5,733 nt of DNA, from NCBI GenBank assembly GCA_937859895.1, contig CALMAV010000079.1:1-5733 (forward strand), given 5' to 3'. Below are positions 1-5,733 of this stretch, piece after piece. Every line of letters starts with the position of its first letter. Positions within the stretch are counted from its first letter, which is position 1. The notes beneath the pieces are model-generated. The model was given only the letters and a program-made list of their open reading frames with translations, was not told the origin of the DNA and searched no databases. Made by a program: the position numbers and the translations under genes. Source of the stretch: an uncultured Bryobacterales bacterium (GTDB taxonomy: Bacteria > Acidobacteriota > Terriglobia > Bryobacterales > Bryobacteraceae).

Positions 1-1244
1 ACCTGAACCTGCTCGAAGAAGCAAAGAAACGCGACCATCGAAAGATCGGCAAAGATCTCGAACTCTTTACAGTGAACGAAATGGTTGGCGCCGGCCTGCC
101 GCTTTGGCTGCCCAAAGGTGCAACGGTTCGCCGTCTTCTGGAGGACTACATCCTCGACATGGAGCGGCGCGGTGGTTATCAGCACGTCTACACGCCCGAC
201 CTGGCCAAGGTTGAGCTATATCAACGCTCAGGCCACTGGGAACACTACCACGAAGACATGTTCCCGCCCATGCAGCTGGAGCACGAACAAATGGTATTGC
301 GGCCCATGAACTGTCCGCATCACATCTTGATTTATAAGTCCAAGATGCGAAGCTACCGCGATTTGCCCGTACGCATTGCGGAGCTTGGCACCATGTATCG
401 TTATGAGCGTTCCGGCGCTCTCAGCGGGCTCAGTCGCGTGCGCTGCATGACGCTGAACGACGCGCACATTTTCTGTATGCCTGGGCAAATCAAGGCTGAG
501 TTCACCAAAGTCATGCAACTGGTGGAACAAACCTATCGAGACCTGGGCATTACGCAGTACAGCTATCGCCTCTCTTTGCGCGACAAAACCAATACCGAGA
601 AGTACGTTGCGAACGATGAGATGTGGGAGCTCGCGGAGCGCGAACTGCGGGAAGCTATGGACGCCTTAGGCTTACCTTACAAGGAAGCTCCTGGTGAGGC
701 TGCCTTCTATGGGCCGAAACTCGATATTCAGCTCGCGGACGTGATGGGTCACGAGGAAACTTACTCCACCATTCAAATCGATTTTCACCTGCCCAATCAG
801 TTCGAACTTGGCTACATCGGAGCCGACAGCCAACAGCATCGGCCCGTCATGATTCATCGCGCCATCATCAGCACCATGGAGCGAATGATCTCTTATCTGA
901 TCGAACTTTACGGGGGCGCTTTCCCTGTATGGCTGGCCCCTGTACAGGCGATTGTATTACCTATTTCGGAGCGCCAGAACGAATACGCCCAGCAGGTTTA
1001 CGAAAAGCTCCTCAGCTCCGGCGTGCGCACAGAAATCGATTCCCGCAGCGATAAGGTAAATTTAAAGATAAGAGAAGCGCAACTTCAGAAGATTCCGTAC
1101 ATGTTAGTGGTAGGAGATCGGGAGGCTCAGGGAGGGCTTGTCTCGGTCAGGAATCGGAAGAGTGGCGACCAAGGGGCAGTTGCAGTAGATGAGCTTATCA
1201 GCCGTCTACAGCAATCAATCACCACAAAGAACTTAGAAGACTAA
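1..1244 (+). CDS. thrS: Threonyl-tRNA synthetase, 5' part missing (starts before the window)
   Basis: This enzyme charges tRNA-Thr with threonine in the cytoplasm (class II aminoacyl-tRNA synthetase). The reading frame is open from base 3 and enters at the family hallmark EEAKKRDHRKIGK, so the GTG at 72 and ATG at 81 are internal codons and not starts. About 413 C-terminal residues are visible of a usual 640 or so; the TGS and editing domains lie upstream of the window. The three zinc ligands of the active site are present: Cys at 312-314 (NCPHH), His at 465-467 (DAHIF) and His at 855-857 (MIHRA). Motif 2 is seen as YRYERSGALSGLSRVR, and motif 3 includes the Arg at 882-884 (STMER). The anticodon-binding domain runs from WLAP (about 930) to the end and keeps KIREAQLQKIPYMLVVGD. 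The TAA stop is at 1242-1244. Nothing looks broken. The next gene begins 2 nt later on the same strand. Confidence 0.97.
   Translation, partial: LNLLEEAKKRDHRKIGKDLELFTVNEMVGAGLPLWLPKGATVRRLLEDYILDMERRGGYQHVYTPDLAKVELYQRSGHWEHYHEDMFPPMQLEHEQMVLRPMNCPHHILIYKSKMRSYRDLPVRIAELGTMYRYERSGALSGLSRVRCMTLNDAHIFCMPGQIKAEFTKVMQLVEQTYRDLGITQYSYRLSLRDKTNTEKYVANDEMWELAERELREAMDALGLPYKEAPGEAAFYGPKLDIQLADVMGHEETYSTIQIDFHLPNQFELGYIGADSQQHRPVMIHRAIISTMERMISYLIELYGGAFPVWLAPVQAIVLPISERQNEYAQQVYEKLLSSGVRTEIDSRSDKVNLKIREAQLQKIPYMLVVGDREAQGGLVSVRNRKSGDQGAVAVDELISRLQQSITTKNLED
1235..1239 (+). promoter_or_regulatory. Possible ribosome binding site for the glycosyltransferase
   Basis: AGAAG lies 7 nt before the TTG at 1247, inside the last codons of thrS. 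It is a weak Shine-Dalgarno match, but it is correctly spaced and supports TTG as the start. Its position inside thrS suggests that translation of the two genes is linked. Confidence 0.35.
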
Positions 1245-1246
1245 AT

Positions 1247-2362
1247 TTGATTCTCGCAGTCCTTATTCTATTGGGCTGTTGGACTTACTGCGTCCTCGCT
1301 ATTACTGCCGCTGTGCAGCATATGCGCAGTGTTCCATCATCTGCGCACCAGAGTCCGGCAGCTATCAGTATTCTGAAGCCATTGTCCGGCCTCGACGAAG
1401 GCTTAGAGGCAAACCTCCGGAGCTTCTTCGAGCAGGACTACCCAGTGTTCGAGTTGCTGTTTGCGGTATGCGACGAATGGGATCCAGCCGCCCCTCTCGT
1501 CTCTCAGTTGATGGCGGAGTATCCCTCCGTCCATGCGCGTCTGCTCCTCACTGGGGACCCGCCGTACCCGCATGGCAAAGTCTACAGTTTGCATCGCATG
1601 CTGGAAGCATCGCAGTACGAGTTGATTGTCATGAGCGACAGCGATGTCCGAGTCAGCGCTGATTTCTGCACACGCCTGTCCGATGAATTCTCCGACCCGC
1701 AACTGGGCTTGGTGACCTGCCCATATCGCGCCATCGCGGGAGACACAATTTGGTCGCAGTTGGAAGCCCTCGGCATGAACACCGACTTCCATGCCGGCCT
1801 GTTTACCGCGGTGATGATGGAAGGAACCAAGTTCGCGGTCGGCCCTACCATCGTGACACGCAAGAGCGTGCTGAATGCGCTCGGCGGCTTGGAACGAGTG
1901 AAAGACTACGCAGCTGAGGACTACAGGTTGGGCCAACTAGCCGCAGAACTAGGCTGCGGCGTGCGGCTCTCCCCCTACGTTGTCGAGCATCGGATCGGCA
2001 GCGAGACCATGCTGGCCAATTTCGCTCACCGGCTACGCTGGGCCCGTACTACCCGTCGTTCCCGGCCCTGGGGATACGTCGGCCAATTCTTTACGCATCC
2101 CTTGCCGGTGTGCCTCGCCGTATCGGTTCTTGAGCCGATACACTACTGGAGTCTCCTAGCTGCCACTTGTATCTTGCGTGGGGTCGCAGCCTGGACAGTG
2201 TCGAAAAGGATCTTGCGGGCCGATGTGCCCTGGCTGCTGTTGCCGTTGCAAGACTTTCTTGGCTTTGCCTTTTGGGTAGCCGGCTTCTTTGGCAATTCAA
2301 TCCACTGGCGCGGCCAGCGCTATACCCTCAATCGCGACGGCACCTTACAACCAGTCAGCTAA
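1247..2362 (+). CDS. Membrane glycosyltransferase, family 2/21 (ceramide glucosyltransferase / HpnI-like)
   Basis: This is a 371-residue processive-type GT-A glycosyltransferase, predicted to sit in the inner membrane and transfer a sugar from a nucleotide donor to a lipid. Residues 2-22 form an N-terminal membrane helix. The catalytic domain starts at ILKPLSGLDEGLEANL (about 42-57), which closely matches the opening of ceramide glucosyltransferases. The conserved acidic sites are D1 at Asp76 (CDEWDP), D2 at Asp131/Asp133 (MSDSDVR, codons from 1637) and D3 at Glu224-Asp225 (AEDYRLG). The usual Q/RxxRW motif appears as HRLRW at 261-265. Hydrophobic stretches at about 283-310 and 327-349 are likely C-terminal membrane segments, and the protein ends with WRGQRYTLNRDG. 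In bacteria such proteins include HpnI, which adds N-acetylglucosamine to bacteriohopanetetrol; that role is inferred from overall resemblance. The start is TTG, because no ATG exists before residue 26 and that Met lies beyond the first helix. The gene follows thrS by 2 nt and overlaps the convergent small gene by 4 nt. A ceramide or other lipid acceptor is possible instead. Confidence 0.88.
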   Translation: MILAVLILLGCWTYCVLAITAAVQHMRSVPSSAHQSPAAISILKPLSGLDEGLEANLRSFFEQDYPVFELLFAVCDEWDPAAPLVSQLMAEYPSVHARLLLTGDPPYPHGKVYSLHRMLEASQYELIVMSDSDVRVSADFCTRLSDEFSDPQLGLVTCPYRAIAGDTIWSQLEALGMNTDFHAGLFTAVMMEGTKFAVGPTIVTRKSVLNALGGLERVKDYAAEDYRLGQLAAELGCGVRLSPYVVEHRIGSETMLANFAHRLRWARTTRRSRPWGYVGQFFTHPLPVCLAVSVLEPIHYWSLLAATCILRGVAAWTVSKRILRADVPWLLLPLQDFLGFAFWVAGFFGNSIHWRGQRYTLNRDGTLQPVS

Positions 2363-2616
2363 GGGATCGGGTGACCCTTCTCGCGATCTTCGGGTCCATC
2401 TTCTTCCGCTTCTTTAACCATTTCAGGCGAGAAGCGTTCATTGTTCATGGCTTCGAAACCTTCGAGCGTTCCATGCGAGTCCGTTGCGTCTTCCAGACTT
2501 CGCGCCGCTTTCTTCGCTTCCTCATCGGAAGCTGCCATGTTCCGCAACTTCTCCAGGTCATCATGTTCAGGCATAGACATATGAGTAGGATAGCGATGCG
2601 CGTAATCGTGGCTCAA
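2359..2616 (-). CDS. Small, strongly acidic hydrophilic protein, unrecognised
   Basis: This is an 85-residue protein of no family I recognise. It has 22 Asp/Glu against 10 Lys/Arg, six His, no Cys and no Trp, and no signal peptide or membrane segment, so it should be soluble and cytoplasmic. Residues 17-44 (EHDDLEKLRNMAAS and onward) look helical and charged; the C-terminal part is Glu/Gly/Pro-rich and probably disordered, ending KGHPIP. The balanced composition argues that this is the coding frame here; the opposite-strand frame is rich in Arg, Ser, Phe and Cys as expected of a shadow. The start chosen is TTG at 2616-2614, because it shares the bases TTGA with the stop of the upstream small gene and has GGAG 11 nt before it. 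ATG codons at 2580-2578 and 2574-2572 are alternative starts. The TAG stop at 2361-2359 overlaps the glycosyltransferase TAA on the other strand. It is probably the last gene of the acylase unit. Function unknown. Confidence 0.7.
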   Translation of the reverse strand: MSHDYAHRYPTHMSMPEHDDLEKLRNMAASDEEAKKAARSLEDATDSHGTLEGFEAMNNERFSPEMVKEAEEDGPEDREKGHPIP

Positions 2617-2627
2617 ACGGCAACTAG

Positions 2628-2631
2628 CTCC
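2628..2631 (-). promoter_or_regulatory. Ribosome binding site for the 85-residue gene
   Basis: GGAG on the minus strand, 11 nt before the TTG at 2616. The spacing is long, but no better site precedes the downstream ATG codons, so it favours TTG. It lies inside the end of the preceding small gene, consistent with coupled translation. Confidence 0.4.
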
Positions 2632-2875
2632 AGCAGCTTCGCAAGGAATTCAGCAGGCAATAGAAGCTGGCGGTGCTCGCGAAAGAACAATTGCCCATCG
2701 TGATCTCGGACGACCTCCACATGATGGTCTTGCGCCGGATCACCGATCGCATTCGGAGTGGTAAAGTTATTCGCTTACCGGAGTGTATGAAGAAGATGAT
2801 GTCCTTAGAATTGGGTAGCTGAGCCATATTTGGGAGTTCCCCTCCAAGTGCCCGAATACCCTCGATTGCATCCAC

Positions 2876-2893
2876 AAGTTTGAGTTTTAGTTT
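2876..2893 (-). repeat. Three imperfect 6-nt tandem units (AAACTN)
   Basis: On the minus strand AAACTA, AAACTC and AAACTT follow each other directly, right after the GTG start of the small gene, encoding Lys-Leu three times. The units differ at their last base. The repeat is very short and may be chance or a slippage product that lengthened the N-terminus. Confidence 0.45.
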
Positions 2894-5139
2894 CACTTTC
2901 CCGGTTGGACCTCCAGCACTTCGGTCGCGCTCACTTTGTTCCATTCCATAGGGAAGCTTTTGCCCACGTAGTAGTTTGGCCACTGGTCTTTGTAGTGTTT
3001 TGAGGCAACCATGCCCGACTCACCTACTGGAATGCTCAAAGTTGAGTTGTCGAAGTTACTGAAATCCACCACCAAGCGTTCTGACGGCCCAAGCGTTCGA
3101 GTAGTCTGTTTCACTGTAGTCCCCGACCCGCTCATTGGCACTGGACTGATATCGAAGAACCCGCTGACCAGCGGGAGTTGCTTACCCACAGGGTGTTCAA
3201 AGTTCCACTGGAGAAACTGACCCCACTTCCACTTTGCAATCGGGCTCCCTTGCTCTTTCCGACCAGAGGCCAGCGCACGAGTGAGATTGCGCAGCAACAT
3301 GCGATCCCAGTCGTTGCCTTCAACCCAGCCCTGCGGACGCGTACGCAGCAATTCCTGAACCCTGGACGGACGTGGCAGGATGGATGGCTTCTCTCCGCTA
3401 TTGGCTGCTATGGAGCCAGCTACTAGCCCGCTTCGAAGCTCGTTACTGAACAGCTCGCAGATAAGAGGCGCTGCCAGATTGGCATCCATTTGCCCGTTCC
3501 AGCCTTTCAGCACTTGGGCTGCTTCGCGAACTGAGTTATCCGCGTCTTTAAAGGTCGCCAAACGCGTAATCTGCCGTGCTAAGAACAGATCATATGCAGA
3601 GTAGACGTCCTTCTGAATCGCCTGCAGATCCGAGACCTGCAACTTACTTTTGGCTAACAGCCGCGACCGTATCTGATTGACACGGTATGCGTCGTCGTAG
3701 CGACCGGGTGCAGCAAACGGGAAGTCGGGCGCATATGGATTCTGATTCGCTGTTGCGATGATGCCGGATGGAGGGTTAAACACGCTCGGCATCTGCTCGA
3801 AAGGCACGTAGCCGGTCCACTCGGAGTTGCCAGCTGCGCCGTCCAGAGGAGTATCGCTAGTGAATGCCGTGCTGCCGTTAGCGCGAATCGGGATGCGGCC
3901 TGCGGCCTGATAGCCGATGTTCCCCGCCCTGTCAGCGTAGACAAAGTTCTGGCCTGGACCCCAGAAGATGCTGACTGCCTGCCGAAAGCCGTTCCAATCC
4001 TGAGCCCTGGCAAGGTCTGGAAACGGAAACCCGAAGCCATCCGCGGCGGCCCAGCGCATCGTATACGACCGCCCCTTATCGGTGAGCACCACCGGCCCAT
4101 GGCGCGTGACCCAGATATCCATCTGAACGGGCTTGCTGTCACGCACGCCGATGAATTGCCGATCTAATTGCGCCTGCTCAACATGCCCTGCAAACTGATA
4201 GCGGCCTGTGCGCTCGTCCAGCTGCTCGACATATAGATCCATGACGTCGGTTCCGAGATTCGTCACGCCCCAGGCAATCTGGCGGTTATGCCCTGTGATG
4301 ACAAAGGGGACACCAGGCAGCGCAGTGCCGGCTACTTCGAATTCAGGTGTCTTCAGATGAACCAGATGCCAGGTGCTAGGCACGCCGTAGCTCAAATGCA
4401 TATCGTTGGCGAGCATTGGTTTGCCGGTAACCGTGTGCGCGCCAGAGATGGCCCAGGCGTTAGAGCCAGGGCTGAGAGCCTGGCCTTCTGGAGATGGAAA
4501 GAGGAACTGAATTTTGGCAGGACCGTCGTGCACTGCGCCAGCCCGCGACAGCAGAGCGCTTTTGCTCCACTCGTACTCAGAGTTGTCGGTGAGGTCACGA
4601 AACATGATCAGCCCAATGAGCATGCTGTCGGTAAGCGACCAGGAGCGCGGATCGTAAGCATGACCGGGCAATGAAAACTCAAGCGGGTAGTCACCGCGAT
4701 GAGTGTCGATGTAGTAGTTCACGCCACGCGCATATTGGGAGAAGGCCTCGCGGTCGATAGGACGCAACCGTAGCAGGTCGGCTTCAGCCAGCGCACGCAT
4801 ACGCATCCGGCGTGAGCGCTGGTCCACAGCCAAGGCACCAGGACCGAAGACTTCGGCCAACTCGCCGGCAGCAAAGCGGCGCAAGCTGTCCATTTGCCAC
4901 AATCGATCTTGGGCAGTAGCGTAACCTTGCAAGAACAAGGCATCCTGCCAGGAGGAAGCCTCAATGTGCGGATTACCGCGGCCGTCGCGTCGAATGAAAC
5001 CCTTAGCATGGATAGGAGCGGCGAGTCGGCCTGAGGTTTGTGGCAGCGGTCGCACAGCCAGCCAATAGATGGCAATTGCAGCGAGAACGACCACAAGGGC
5101 CAAGACCGCGTTGACGGTGCGCACTAATTGCGTTAACAC
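2893..5139 (-). CDS. Penicillin acylase family (peptidase S45) Ntn-hydrolase
   Basis: This is a 748-residue amidohydrolase of the self-cleaving penicillin/acyl-homoserine-lactone/cephalosporin acylase family. Residues 10-28 form a hydrophobic N-terminal segment after Arg7, a membrane anchor or signal peptide, so the enzyme should act in the periplasm or at the membrane. The alpha-chain hallmark is LFLQGYATAQDRLWQMDSLRR (69-89, with AGELAEVFG following). The predicted catalytic nucleophile is Ser226 in PGSNAWA, which would become the first beta-chain residue after excision of a linker ending just before it. Further conserved parts are LANDMHL (243-249), TGHNRQIAWGVT (282-293) and the probable oxyanion-hole Asn at ATANQNP (Asn465). 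The length is normal and all key positions are present, so it should be active; the substrate cannot be told from sequence. The start is GTG at 5139-5137, since an in-frame TAA at 5151-5149 closes the frame above and GTG is the first start after it. The TGA stop overlaps the GTG of the next small gene. A divergent gene begins 33 bp upstream. Confidence 0.95.
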   Translation of the reverse strand: MLTQLVRTVNAVLALVVVLAAIAIYWLAVRPLPQTSGRLAAPIHAKGFIRRDGRGNPHIEASSWQDALFLQGYATAQDRLWQMDSLRRFAAGELAEVFGPGALAVDQRSRRMRMRALAEADLLRLRPIDREAFSQYARGVNYYIDTHRGDYPLEFSLPGHAYDPRSWSLTDSMLIGLIMFRDLTDNSEYEWSKSALLSRAGAVHDGPAKIQFLFPSPEGQALSPGSNAWAISGAHTVTGKPMLANDMHLSYGVPSTWHLVHLKTPEFEVAGTALPGVPFVITGHNRQIAWGVTNLGTDVMDLYVEQLDERTGRYQFAGHVEQAQLDRQFIGVRDSKPVQMDIWVTRHGPVVLTDKGRSYTMRWAAADGFGFPFPDLARAQDWNGFRQAVSIFWGPGQNFVYADRAGNIGYQAAGRIPIRANGSTAFTSDTPLDGAAGNSEWTGYVPFEQMPSVFNPPSGIIATANQNPYAPDFPFAAPGRYDDAYRVNQIRSRLLAKSKLQVSDLQAIQKDVYSAYDLFLARQITRLATFKDADNSVREAAQVLKGWNGQMDANLAAPLICELFSNELRSGLVAGSIAANSGEKPSILPRPSRVQELLRTRPQGWVEGNDWDRMLLRNLTRALASGRKEQGSPIAKWKWGQFLQWNFEHPVGKQLPLVSGFFDISPVPMSGSGTTVKQTTRTLGPSERLVVDFSNFDNSTLSIPVGESGMVASKHYKDQWPNYYVGKSFPMEWNKVSATEVLEVQPGK

Positions 5140-5172
5140 CCATCGATTTTACTCTGGGCGGCAGAGAAACCT
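5140..5172. promoter_or_regulatory. Divergent intergenic gap of 33 bp with a possible -10 box for the acylase
   Basis: This is all the non-coding sequence between the acylase (leftward) and the CNNM gene (rightward). On the minus strand it holds TAAAAT (5151-5146), a fair -10 box, ending 6 nt before the acylase GTG. If used, the mRNA would start almost at the GTG, with no leader. I find no convincing -35 at the matching distance. AGAG at 5163-5166, 6 nt before the ATG at 5173, is a plausible ribosome binding site for the rightward gene, whose promoter would then lie in the start of the acylase coding region. Confidence 0.35.
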
Positions 5173-5733
5173 ATGAGCCTGCGGCTATTAATCCTCTGCG
5201 TAATTCTGGTCTCCAATGGTTTCTTTGCAGCAGCTGAAGTGTCGCTGGTTTCGGTGCGGCAGTCGCGACTGCGCGAGCTAGCAGAAGCCGGCAACGCGGG
5301 CGCTCAGAGCGCATTGAACCTGTTGGCAGACCCTGGCCGGCTGCTCTCTGTGACGCAGTTCGGCGTGACACTGGCTAGCCTCGGATTAGGGTGGGCGGGC
5401 GAAGACACCATGTATGAGCTTCTAGTAGGGCTGCTGTCTCGGCTCCATCTGCCAATTGCGCCCGGCATCCTGCATGGCGTAGGCTTTGCGCTGTCCTTTC
5501 TGATGATCAGTTACGCGCACGTGATTATCGGTGAGGTTGTGCCTAAGAATCTTGCCATTCAAAAGGCCGACCGTATGGCCATATTGTCAGCGCCGGTGCT
5601 GCTGGTGTTCTACCGTCTTTCTCAGCCCTTTGTGGTGGTGATTGAGCGTTCGGCAGCAGTGATCCTGAAGGCACTCGGGTTAGGCGCAGGGCATCTGCAT
5701 GGTGGTGGTCACACGCCCGAAGAGCTGAAGTAC
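5173..5733 (+). CDS. CNNM-domain (DUF21) membrane protein, CorB/CorC/HlyC type, 3' part missing
   Basis: 187 residues are visible and the frame runs open off the right edge. It matches the N-terminal transmembrane CNNM domain of the family often annotated as hemolysin or TlyC, whose characterised members act in magnesium/cobalt export or resistance in the inner membrane. Evidence: a first membrane helix with the hallmark SNGFFAAAEVSLVSVRQSRL (14-33), then LLSVTQFGVTLASLGLGWAG (57-76), a helix at about 100-119 leading into GEVVPKNLAIQ (120-130), and a further hydrophobic stretch at 136-168. It ends in HTPEELK, which in this family leads into the cytoplasmic CBS-domain pair; the CBS and C-terminal CorC/HlyC domains would lie beyond the window. 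A short His/Gly-rich stretch (GHLHGGGH, 173-180) precedes that junction. The start is ATG at 5173, the first start after an in-frame TAA at 5134. It is transcribed divergently from the acylase. The exact ion, or whether it transports at all, cannot be judged. Confidence 0.92.
   Translation, partial: MSLRLLILCVILVSNGFFAAAEVSLVSVRQSRLRELAEAGNAGAQSALNLLADPGRLLSVTQFGVTLASLGLGWAGEDTMYELLVGLLSRLHLPIAPGILHGVGFALSFLMISYAHVIIGEVVPKNLAIQKADRMAILSAPVLLVFYRLSQPFVVVIERSAAVILKALGLGAGHLHGGGHTPEELKY

Larger units (their letters stand above)
2613..2896 (-). pseudogene. Small unrecognised gene with an apparent one-base frameshift
   Basis: Two frames look like two halves of one protein. The first starts at GTG 2896-2894, sharing GTGA with the acylase stop, and reads MKLKLKLVDAIEGIRALGGE, then a hydrophobic strand DIIFFIHSGKRIT. 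Past about 2765 this frame turns into Arg/Ser/Cys-rich shadow sequence ending at a TAG. The second frame, one base back, is closed upstream by TAA at 2777-2775 and then reads TTPNAIGDPAQDHHVEVVRD and GQLFFREHRQLLLPAEFLAK, ending at TGA 2615-2613. The second half has no good start codon: only GTG at 2720-2718, which would give 35 residues. Adding one base near 2763-2765, a TTT run on the minus strand, joins the halves into 94 residues whose stop overlaps the next gene's TTG. The protein would be small and soluble, with no signal peptide. It could be a genuine decayed gene, a sequencing or assembly error in a homopolymer, or, less likely, a programmed shift. Family unknown. Confidence 0.55.

Noticed and set aside
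72..83. GTG at 72 and ATG at 81 as the start of thrS
   Set aside because: The frame is open to the window edge and encodes conserved thrS sequence (KKRDHRKIGK) before these codons, so the true start lies upstream of the window.
1403..1936. A 177-residue minus-strand frame inside the glycosyltransferase
   Set aside because: It is fully opposite a gene with clear family motifs and has no motif of its own; it is a typical antisense shadow in GC-rich coding DNA.
2365..2388. GATCG...CGATC inverted repeat just after the glycosyltransferase stop as a terminator
   Set aside because: It has only a 5-bp stem with a 14-nt loop and no following T run, and it lies inside the coding sequence of the convergent small gene.
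2167..2703. A 178-residue plus-strand frame overlapping the glycosyltransferase end and the small genes
   Set aside because: Its composition is rich in Arg, Ser, Phe and Cys with no recognisable motif. It lies over better-supported genes in other frames.
2700..2780. Programmed -1 frameshift signal in the small gene
   Set aside because: I found no X-XXY-YYZ heptamer in the first frame and no obvious downstream stem. A simple indel at the TTT run explains the data better.
2833..2845. GGAG/CTCC inverted repeat inside the small gene
   Set aside because: It has a 4-bp stem with no T run, which is expected by chance.
2624..2983. A 119-residue minus-strand frame beginning inside the acylase
   Set aside because: Its first part is the acylase in another frame and its last part is shadow sequence. 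Only the middle, from GTG 2896 to about 2765, looks coding, and it is included in the split small gene.
5171..5371. A minus-strand frame opposite the CNNM gene
   Set aside because: It is Arg- and Ala-rich shadow sequence over a strongly conserved membrane domain.

Overview
The window is moderately GC-rich bacterial DNA, densely packed with genes on both strands. The gene set and order are: threonyl-tRNA synthetase, a ceramide-glucosyltransferase/HpnI-like glycosyltransferase, a penicillin-acylase-family hydrolase, and a CNNM/HlyC-type membrane protein. From memory this resembles Acidobacteriota (Terriglobia) chromosomes. That placement is an inference from gene content and not from a search. 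I see no mobile element, CRISPR array, tRNA or rRNA.

Layout. (1) Bases 1-1244, plus strand: the catalytic and anticodon-binding parts of thrS, whose 5' end lies before the window. (2) Bases 1247-2362, plus strand: a membrane-anchored family-2/21 glycosyltransferase starting with TTG only 2 nt after the thrS stop, so probably co-transcribed. (3) Bases 2359-5139, minus strand: an apparent three-gene unit reading leftwards. It starts with a large periplasmic N-terminal-nucleophile acylase (2893-5139). Next is a small unrecognised gene (2613-2896) that appears to carry a one-base frameshift. Last is an 85-residue, very acidic small protein (2359-2616). The three are joined by overlapping stop/start codons (GTGA, then TTGA). 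(4) Bases 5173-5733, plus strand: the N-terminal part of a CNNM-domain (DUF21) protein of the CorB/CorC/HlyC type, running off the right edge.

The plus-strand pair and the minus-strand unit converge with a 4-nt overlap of their stop codons, leaving no room for an intergenic terminator. The acylase and the CNNM gene diverge from a 33-bp gap that must hold or adjoin both promoters.

Functionally, thrS is housekeeping. The glycosyltransferase probably adds a sugar to a membrane lipid, with hopanoid (HpnI-like) the best guess. The acylase hydrolyses an amide substrate outside the cytoplasm. The CNNM protein is probably a divalent-cation transport or resistance protein. The novel material is the pair of small genes behind the acylase; the rest belongs to well-known families.
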